Shown piece after piece: positions 8,523 through 14,216 of a stretch of DNA of 14,216 nt. The notes under the pieces are model-generated. The model was not told where the DNA came from. It saw only the letters and a list, made by a program, of their open reading frames with translations, and searched no databases. The first letter of the stretch is position 1; each line of letters starts with the position of its first letter. The DNA is taken from NCBI GenBank assembly GCA_001275005.1, contig JWZX01003325.1, forward strand, positions 64,001-78,216. The letters are read 5' to 3'. This DNA is from Chrysochromulina tobinii. Its lineage: Eukaryota; Haptophyta; Prymnesiales; Chrysochromulinaceae. The translations under genes and the position numbers were made by a program.

Positions 8523-8655
8523 TGCCAAAGTGTGCGCGCGATCTTGGGTGTCGAACAATTTCGTGAATTTCGTTACATACCGTGTTAACCGGCCGCCCTC
8601 CGCCTGCGTCGCAAAATCGCGTTACCGAATTCCCGCCCGTGCAGACGTGCAGAAA
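8523..8655. promoter_or_regulatory. Divergent promoter region, mevalonate kinase / GT29
   Basis: Only 133 bp separate the two outward-facing ATGs, so the promoters must share sequence or overlap the 5' ends. The interval is AT-richer than the flanking exons near 8555-8590. I see no TATA or CCAAT element. Confidence 0.4.
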
Positions 8656-9910
8656 ATGCTGATTTCGTGCGCTGCTCTGCCCACACGGATACCGGCGGCC
8701 AAGCGGCTGCCACAGGCGCGCGCGGACGACCCGCAGGCAGCGCTCTCGCTTGCGGTGATGCGACTTCGCGCGCTGCCCGCGTGGGGCGTCGACTCGGACA
8801 TTGAGCAGCTCTGCCGGCAGGCCCCGCCCTTTGGCATCGCCGACGCCCCAGACCGCATCCACAGTGCGTTGTGGAGTGTGCCAGAGGAGCGGAATGCGTC
8901 CATGGCGCTCCGGAACAACACCTCGCCGGGATCGGCTGCGCGCGCGTGCGTGCAACTCGGCCACGTCATCCACCGCGTCACCGGCCGGCCGCGCCGAACC
9001 GCCTTCAGCACGTGCGCCGTGGTCGGCTCGAGCGGCGGCTTGAAGGGCAGCCGCCAGGGCGAGCTGATCGACGCGCACGATGCCGTGGTGCGTTTCAACA
9101 CCGCACCCACCGGCGGCCAGTACGCCGCCGACGTGGGCAACCGTACGAGCCTGTGGGTGGCCTCGCACGTGCCGTGGCGCTCACAGCTACGGACCCGTGT
9201 GGGCTTGGCATCTGAGGAGGAGGCGGCGCTGTACTGCTTCAACCCGTGGCTGGGCACGTGCTTCAACGAGGCGCTCAGCGGGCGCGCGCGCGATGCGCGC
9301 GGCCGCCCAAGCACGCCGCTGCTCGTCAGTCCCCTCGTGACGTCTGCGATGATGGCGATCCAGGTATGTTGATTGCCACTGATGACCTTCCCTTGCATGC
9401 AAGTGCTCACCACGGCGCGAGTCGGAGGAGCAGGTACATTGATTGCCACTGATGACCTTCCCTTGCATGCAAGTGCTCACCACAGCGATGGCGGCGATCC
9501 AGGTGTCATTGGGCGGAAAGTCATCGGGGCCGGTTCGCCCGAGTACGGGGCTCATCGGCGTGGGGCTCGCGCTCGCGATGTGCGCGCGCGTCTCGCTCTA
9601 CGGCTTTGCCAATGTCAGTGAGCCCTCCGCCATGAAGCTGTGCAACCACTACTACGACTGCCGGTTCAACCAGTCGCGCTACCAGTCGGGCAAGATGGGG
9701 TACCACGACTGGAAAGGGCAGTGGCTTGTGCTGTCCGCGCTCGTCGAGCTGGGCGCGTTGCGGTACGAGCCGCCCCGCGGACCGCTCGACGGGAGCAGCG
9801 CCGGCGACTACGTGCCGCACTCGCCGCCACCCAAGCGGGTACGGGGCGGACGCGCGGGCTCGGGCGGGGCCCTGAAGAAGGGCAGCCGACAGGCCCTGGA
9901 CACGGCTTGA
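8656..9910 (+). CDS. Sialyltransferase-like glycosyltransferase (GT29), two exons
   Basis: Exons 8656-9363 and 9503-9910 give 371 residues. GT29 enzymes transfer sialic acid from CMP-sialate to glycans, normally in the Golgi. The L motif is clear at about residues 120-168 ([37 protein letters not shown]). The S motif is at about 240-262 ([11 protein letters not shown]), motif III is HYYD (285-288) and the VS region is GYHDWKGQW (His304). In the usual VS motif His is followed after four residues by Glu; here that place is Gln309. The splice joins SAMMAIQ to VSLGGK, putting the S motif in frame. The predicted start ([16 protein letters not shown]) has only a weak hydrophobic stretch, so the expected N-terminal membrane anchor is missing or the start is wrong. 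The C-terminus is basic and Gly/Pro-rich. The substrate cannot be read from sequence and many algal homologues are untested. Confidence 0.85.
9364..9502 (+). mobile_element. 139-nt GT29 intron of two tandem units, candidate introner pair
   Basis: The intron is phase 0, from GTATGT to GATCCAG. It consists of two tandem units, 9364-9433 (70 nt) and 9434-9502 (69 nt). The first 49 or so bases are nearly identical between them, including CTTGCATGCAAGTGCTCAC. Each unit starts with GTA and ends with CAG, so each could itself be an intron. Exon sequence before the donor (GCGATGATGGCGATCCAGGT) is repeated at the acceptor with two mismatches. The shared 27-nt core with the MORN intron is in the sense direction in both genes. 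Calling it mobile is inference. Confidence 0.7.
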
Positions 9911-10013
9911 GCTTTGAGGGGCCCGTACATCGCCCGCACGCGCACGCGTAGCTTTGGAGTGGGCTATTCTGCGGTTGACCTTTTCGCTATGAAATTGGTG
10001 AACCAAACAACCA

Positions 10014-10649
10014 ATGTCGGCCCTCTTCGTCGTCGCCTCAACACTCATCGCGGGCCTCACCATCCAGCCGCTCGACCGCCGCACACTCTTGCACGGCGTG
10101 AGCCGAGCTTCTGCCGCAGCTGCCGCTGTTGCCATTCTGCCGCCGGTGATCGCCGAAGAGCAATTCGTGGCCAAAAGGGCACGGGACGCTACCGAGCTGA
10201 AGGGCTCGGGTGGCCTTTCGTCGTACAATGAACTGAAGCTTACCAACGCGTTGAAGGAGCTGGCTGGTGCACCAGTCGCTGCAGATATCAAGCCGTCGGT
10301 GGACGTCATATCCGGCGCACTGCCGCTCATCACCCAGAACAAGGTGCCCGACGGCGCCAAAATTTCACAAGCCGCCGACGCGCTCGCAAACCTCGTGCTC
10401 ACCGGAGATCTGCAGACCCAGGCTGCATCACTTGTCAAGAAGAGCGCCGACATACGCGCGGCAATAGTGAAGGCGGATGCCAACGCCGCAGCGATCGCGG
10501 CGACGGCGTTCGTGGACGAGCTCGTCGAGTTCTGCTACAGCTACGAAGGGGCTGAGAAACCACTGGCCGAGCTGCGCATGGGCGTGCCCCCCGTCTTCGA
10601 CGCCGAGCGCAAGAAGATTGACCTTCCCGTTTCGGGAAGGACCCTCTGA
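10014..10649 (+). CDS. Probable plastid (thylakoid-lumen) protein, family not recognised
   Basis: Single exon, 211 residues. The N-terminus looks bipartite: a short hydrophobic signal-like stretch (MSALFVVASTLIAGLTIQP), then a twin-arginine followed by an Ala-rich hydrophobic run (DRRTLLHGVSRASAAAA) ending near VIAEEQF, like a Tat-type thylakoid transfer domain. The mature part (about 48-211) is almost wholly helical-looking, with Ala-rich amphipathic segments such as KISQAADALANLVL, and ends RKKIDLPVSGRTL. This size and helical make-up recall PsbQ-like lumenal proteins, but I see no diagnostic motif and do not claim identity. Cysteine is rare. The gene begins 103 bp after the GT29 stop in the same direction. 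A secondary-plastid host would fit the leader, though the Phe commonly found after the signal cleavage site in such algae is not evident. Confidence 0.65.
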   Translation: MSALFVVASTLIAGLTIQPLDRRTLLHGVSRASAAAAAVAILPPVIAEEQFVAKRARDATELKGSGGLSSYNELKLTNALKELAGAPVAADIKPSVDVISGALPLITQNKVPDGAKISQAADALANLVLTGDLQTQAASLVKKSADIRAAIVKADANAAAIAATAFVDELVEFCYSYEGAEKPLAELRMGVPPVFDAERKKIDLPVSGRTL

Positions 10650-11101
10650 CGCAAGAGCTGAGCACGATGACGCGGCTTGATGGCATGATGAGAGACACAT
10701 GAAGCAATTGGACATGGGCACACAGGATGGTCATGCGTGGGGGTGCCTTATTAGTGGAACATAATCCACGAGGTCTTGAACATAAAGTATTCGCCGTTAC
10801 GCAACTCAGGGCACCGCAGCGCAGCGACCGTATATTACTACTCGTATCTCGTTCGTCGTTCCGTTCTATTACTCCTCCACAGTGCACAGAGGGGTCCGAA
10901 ACTGTGGTCCAGACTGGTGGTGGCTGGACGTGCGAAGCTCTCCTGTGTCGCGCGTCGGCGGCGGAGCGTCAGCGAGTCAGGAGCGGGGCTCTTTTCTAGG
11001 GGTTGTGATTGGTTGTGATGTGAATGTGAATGATTGGGTGTGAATGTGAATGAAGCCCCACCTAGCCCGCGTGCCCGTGCAGCGTGCCCGCCCGTGCGAC
11101 G
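10650..11101 (+). promoter_or_regulatory. Intergenic region and probable SNRNP40 promoter
   Basis: About 450 bp without a gene between two plus-strand genes. Near the SNRNP40 start are two inverted CCAAT boxes (ATTGG at 11008-11012 and 11033-11037). They sit among two copies of TGTGAATGTGAATGA (11019-11033 and 11039-11053, period 20). Position about 50-95 bp before the ATG suits a core promoter. The left part holds the 3' flank of the lumen-protein gene; nothing else is visible there. Confidence 0.4.
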
Positions 11102-12303
11102 ATGAGTTTTGCGGGGACTAAGCGCGGCTGCGACGACACGACACTCGTGGCGGCACCGTCCGAGAAGCGCGCGAATCCTGGTGGCGGCGCGCTCGTCGCA
11201 GCGGGTGCGGAGGGCGGGGCGCTCATTGCCGCCGGGCCGGCGCGCACGAGCGACCTCCTCGCGCCCATCATGCTGCTGACGGGCCACGCGGGTGCGGTGC
11301 TGTCATGCAAGTTCAGTCCTGACGGGCAGCACGTGGCTCTCGGGCTCGTCAAGACAAGATGCTGCTGCTTTGGGACACATATGGCGAGTGCGATAACACC
11401 ATGAACTTCAAAGGCCATTCCAACGCCGTCCTCGAGGTTCACTGGGCGTCGGACGGCGAGACTGCCTTCAGCTGCTCCGCCGACAAGACGGGAGCGCTCT
11501 GGGACGCGAAGACGGGCGCGCGCATCCGTCAGTTCAGGGGCCACACGGCGGTGGTCAACTCGCTCTGCCCGTCGCGCGACTCGTCGGTGCTCGCGACAGC
11601 CTCGGACGACCGCAGCGCGCGCGTGTGGGATGCGCGCGTTCGCACCTGCCAGCACACGATCACGCACCCGTACGCAGTGACGGCGACGTGCGTGTCGCAC
11701 GACGGGATGGCGCTCTTCACCGGCAGCCTCGACGGGCGTGTGCGCTGGTATGACCTGCGCCGCCCCGGATCCGTGCAGCACGAGCTGAACGGGCATGCGG
11801 ACATCGTGAGCGGCCTGAGCCTGTCTCACGACGGCCAGTCACTACTCTCAAATGCGATGGATAATGTGGTGCGCTGCTGGGACGTGAAGCCGTACGCGAC
11901 CGCCGATCGGTGCACGAAGCACTTTCTCGGCGCCTCGCACAATTACGAGAAGGGCCTTCTGAGGCCGAGCTGGAGTGTGAACGGTTCACAGGTGGCCGCG
12001 GGCTCGGCGGACCATTTCGTCTATGTGTGGGACGTGGGCACGCGCCGCATCTCGTACGTCTGATGGCCTCTCGTCGGCCTCTGAGCGCCTCTGAGTGCCT
12101 CTGATGGCCTCTGATGACCTCTGATGACCTCTGATGACCTCTGATGGCCTCTAATGACCTCTGATGACCTCCCTCATCTCAGGTACAAGCTGCCCGGGCA
12201 CACGGGCTCCGTGAACGAGGTTGGCTTCCATCCGACCCAGCCCATCCTTTGCTCGTGTGGGAATGATCGGCAGATCTTTCTGGGCGAGATCCGGCCGACT
12301 TGA
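11102..12303 (+). CDS. SNRNP40: U5 snRNP 40-kDa WD40 protein, two exons, with two frame-breaking indels
   Basis: The protein is a seven-bladed WD40 propeller of the U5 snRNP, part of the spliceosome in the nucleus. Recognisable family stretches are APIMLLTGHAGAV, LLLWDTYGECDN, LSLSHDGQSLLSNAMDN, WDVKPYA, GSADHFVYVWD and, in exon 2, YKLPGHTGSVNEVGFHP. Exons are 11102-12053 and 12183-12303. ATG 11102 (MSFAGTKRG) gives the family's usual disordered N-terminus. The frame is broken between 11332 and 11359: reading as the family expects (HVA-SGSS-DKMLLLWD) needs one extra C at about 11339 and one extra A at about 11352 to be ignored. With both removed the product is 356 residues, essentially the family length. 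Everything else is intact, so a sequencing or assembly error is more likely than a dead gene, but the raw sequence does not encode the full protein. Confidence 0.9.
12054..12182 (+). other. 129-nt SNRNP40 intron made of an 11-bp minisatellite
   Basis: Donor GTACGT, acceptor CATCTCAG, phase 2; splicing turns RRISYV-stop into RRISYKLPGH, the family sequence. The interior is roughly ten copies of CTCTGATGACC (11 bp) with small changes. The exon edge CATCTC-GTAC at the donor recurs as CATCTCAGGTAC at the acceptor, a short duplication interrupted by the AG. An in-frame stop follows the donor at once, so retention would truncate the last WD repeat. Confidence 0.85.
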
Positions 12304-13069
12304 GGCGCCCGATGCGCAGAGCGACGCCTCTTGACGGACGATCATTGCACGGCTATACAACGCTTCGATAGACCTGAGAGAGATACCCTGTACCTCCCTA
12401 TAGCCTCCCTAACCACCACATCTCCACATGTGAGATGGCGACTCGATGGCGACCCCCCGAGGCGAACCAGGCGTCCGGCCCGTTCGGGTATTTCCGTTAG
12501 ATTGTTCTTTGAGGGCCCCGGCCGCACCGTCGCAGTGTAGAGTCGAGTGTTCGAGTTTGCCGTTATGAGGACCGGCCCGCCGTCGGGTTTCGGACACGGG
12601 AGGTAGAGTGTTCAGCGCCGATTGCGACGCACCCGACGCCGACGAGAGTTTGCGGCATCCGCGCCGCCGCGTCCGCGCAAGCGGGAATGATTCAAGCGCG
12701 CATCCGCTCCGCGCCGAGACCGCCGACGTTTCTCGACGTCCGCGCATAAATAAGCAAAAGTGAAAAGACGCCGGCCGGCGGGTGGGGCGTCAGGGGGCGC
12801 CTCAGGAGAAGGCGCGGGAGGTGCGTGGCGTGTGGGCCGCCGCGGCGCGTCCCGCAGGAGCGGCGCTTGGCGCGCTGCCAAGCGCTGTGCTTAAGCGCTG
12901 CTGCCGCCGGGTGCGGGTTCGGTTCCGACCCTTGACGCCGTCTACTATACGCTTGAGCTTTACTGCAACATCTCATTGGTTTTCAACATGTCTAGGTACC
13001 TTGTTCGGTGTCTTTTTACGGGTGCGGGGGGGGTTCCTATACAAATTGGGGGTGGTTTCCTATACAATA
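12304..13069. other. Gene-free interval after SNRNP40
   Basis: About 770 bp. Frames in it are short, Arg/Pro-biased and without motifs, so I call no gene. It contains one strong hairpin (12863-12885), three AGCGCT motifs around 12880-12900, an AT-rich CATAAATAAG near 12742-12751 and a poly-G run near 13025. The left end must hold the SNRNP40 3' UTR. Confidence 0.4.
12863..12885. other. Compact GC-rich hairpin
   Basis: GCGCTTGGC (12863-12871) pairs perfectly with GCCAAGCGC (12877-12885) around the 5-nt loop GCGCT. It lies about 560 bp past the SNRNP40 stop, with no adjacent T-run. Role unknown. Confidence 0.5.
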
Positions 13070-13565
13070 CGTATCCTTATGTATCCTGCATGTATCCTGC
13101 ATGTATCCTGAAGGATACATGTATCCCGAATGTATCCCGAATGTATCCTGATGTATCTCAAATGTATCTTACATAATCTGTTACATTCCAACTTTCCAAG
13201 AGAATACATATCCTTCACATTGTGCATGTATTTCACACGTATCCCAAACGAGTCCAAGCTACATTTTTGGATACACATGAGATACATTACGATACATGTA
13301 TCTTGGGCGCTTCCTTGGTGTCACACTGGATACATGTCAGGATACATCAGGATACATGTATCTTGGACTCTTCATCACGATACATCAGGATACACCGGGA
13401 TACAAAATTAAGATACATGTATCTTGAACGCGTCATGACGACACTTCAGGATACACTCAGGATACATCACGATACATGTATCTTGGACGCTTCGTCCGAG
13501 CCGCGCTGGATACACACAAGATACGCTCGAGATACACAGCAGATACATCAAGGATACTTATCTTG
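13070..13565. repeat. GATACA minisatellite block 1 with about 60-bp higher-order repeat
   Basis: Degenerate 11-bp units of the GATACATGNGG type (reverse form CATGTATCCNG) fill the block. The palindrome GATACATGTATC occurs at 13114, 13291, 13351, 13412 and 13471. The last four are 60, 61 and 59 bp apart and each is followed by CTTGRRCGC-type sequence, so they form a higher-order unit of about 60 bp. To the left of 13200 most units point one way and to the right the other. Frames reading through it (MYPACIPHVS and similar) are simply the translated repeat. Confidence 0.9.
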
Positions 13566-13573
13566 GGCTCGTT

Positions 13574-13892
13574 CTATTTGCCCTGCTGTCCAAGGAGCTG
13601 AAGGCGCTCCGCCTCTTCGTCGCTCGAGTCGGGCTCCACTTGGGGCTCGCGTTGAAGGGCTGGCACCGGTGCCTTTCGATTGTTCCCCATGAGCCCCGCC
13701 TTCTTTCCGTCTGCTGGGCCGCTAGCTGTGTGCCCGAGGGTGGCATCAGGGTCAGTGGTTCTGGCATGGGCTGAAAGTATGTGAGAGCCAGGTTCTTCAA
13801 GTCAATGCTGAGCTGGTCGAGCTGCACGGCAGCAGTCCTCGCCCTCTTCATCTCCTTTTCGCGCCCCTGTAGCTGTTGCAAGGTAGGCACAC
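13574..13892 (-). CDS. Candidate terminal exon(s) of an unrecognised gene, frame unresolved
   Basis: This unique island lies between two GATACA blocks. On the minus strand a strong acceptor (polypyrimidine TGCTTTCCTCCTCGCAG) ends at 13893. The following frame reads VPTLQQLQGREKEMKRARTA and LSIDLKNLALTYFQPMPE, a charged helical sequence. The second half looks coding in a different frame, KAGLMGNNRKAPVPALQ then EPDSSDEEAERLQLLGQQ and a stop at 13574. Joining the two needs a one-base indel or a further small intron near 13740-13810, which I could not place. I do not recognise the protein. If real, the GATACA block at 13912-14216 is part of its upstream intron. Confidence 0.35.
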
Positions 13893-13911
13893 CTGCGAGG
13901 AGGAAAGCACG

Positions 13912-14216
13912 TAGGATACATAAGAGATACATGTGGGATACATGCGGGATACATATTGGATACATGTATCTGCAGCGGTTCGAGGATACATGGAGGATAC
14001 ATGCGGGATACATGAGGAATACATGAGGAATACATGTATCTCAAATGTATCCGGAGAAGTACGTATCTCAGATGCGCAAGATACATGCGGGATACATGCG
14101 GGATACATGTATCCTCAGAGGTCATCAAGATACATGCGGGATACATGCGGGATACATGTATCTCAAATGCATCCAGAGAGAGATGTATCTGATACGAAGG
14201 CGACATGCGGGATACA
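13912..14216. repeat. GATACA minisatellite block 2, runs off the window
   Basis: Units of GATACATGCGG (11 bp) run two to four in a row and then end in the palindrome GATACATGTATC (13959, 14102, 14151; variant AATACATGTATC at 14029). A spacer of about 15-45 bp follows before the next cluster. Palindromes are 70, 73 and 49 bp apart. The block is the same family as block 1 and continues past the right edge. Confidence 0.9.

Noticed and set aside
9521-10483. 320-codon minus-strand frame opposite the GT29 and lumen-protein genes
   Set aside because: Antisense shadow; both plus-strand genes have motifs or a targeting leader, and this frame has neither.
11333-11358. A 26-nt intron (GT...AG) in SNRNP40
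   Set aside because: It would restore the frame but remove residues SGSS and DK that match the family; two one-base indels keep them, and 26 nt is far shorter than the other introns here.
12905-12930. Possible tRNA T-arm (GGGTTCGGTTCCGACCC)
   Set aside because: Pairing does not give a 5-bp stem with a 7-nt loop, and no matching acceptor or anticodon arm is upstream.
13802-14206. Protein of repeated MYPACIPHVS-like peptides
   Set aside because: It is the translated 11-bp GATACA repeat. An 11-bp unit without stops reads open in several frames, so length is not evidence of coding.
13070-14216. CRISPR array
   Set aside because: The repeats are 11-bp degenerate units with palindromic flips, not constant repeats with unique spacers of equal length, and the setting is eukaryotic.

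Overview
The window looks like nuclear DNA of a photosynthetic protist. Long GC-rich exons are broken by short GT-AG introns (78-139 nt), and genes are closely packed on both strands with several head-to-head pairs. The gene set is eukaryotic: a U5 snRNP WD40 protein, mevalonate kinase, a GT29 sialyltransferase-like enzyme, and MORN and ankyrin proteins. One protein carries what looks like a plastid/thylakoid leader. A secondary-plastid alga (haptophyte- or pelagophyte-like) fits best, but this is inference from gene content, not a sequence match.

Layout. 1-213 (-): 5' end of an unknown lysine-rich protein that runs off the window. 495-2593 (-): MORN-repeat protein, two exons. 2594-2818: short divergent gap. 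2819-4255 (+): ankyrin-repeat protein. 4256-5540: gene-free, with stem-loops and a small minisatellite. 5541-6332 (-): unknown protein with an SH3-like module. 6621-8522 (-): mevalonate kinase with an unusual C-terminal tail, two exons. 8523-8655: short divergent gap. 8656-9910 (+): sialyltransferase-like GT29, two exons. 10014-10649 (+): probable plastid-lumen protein. 11102-12303 (+): SNRNP40 (U5-40K), two exons, with two compensating single-base indels. 12304-13069: nothing convincing except a hairpin. 13070-14216: two blocks of an 11-bp GATACA minisatellite with regular palindromes, on either side of a candidate terminal exon on the minus strand.

The most notable signal is in the introns. 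All four introns that can be placed confidently are made largely of tandem repeats. In all four the exon edge is repeated at the two splice sites, clearly in three and weakly in the SNRNP40 intron. Two introns in unrelated genes (MORN and GT29) share a 27-nt core beginning CTTGCATGCAAGTGCTC, sense to the host gene in both. That is what a family of introners (intron-generating elements) would look like. The other two introns are 11-bp minisatellites, the same period as the GATACA array and a small array at 5429-5480.

The genes do not form one pathway. They cover housekeeping (splicing, isoprenoid synthesis), glycan modification, a plastid protein and scaffold repeat proteins. The common thread is the repeat-driven intron structure.
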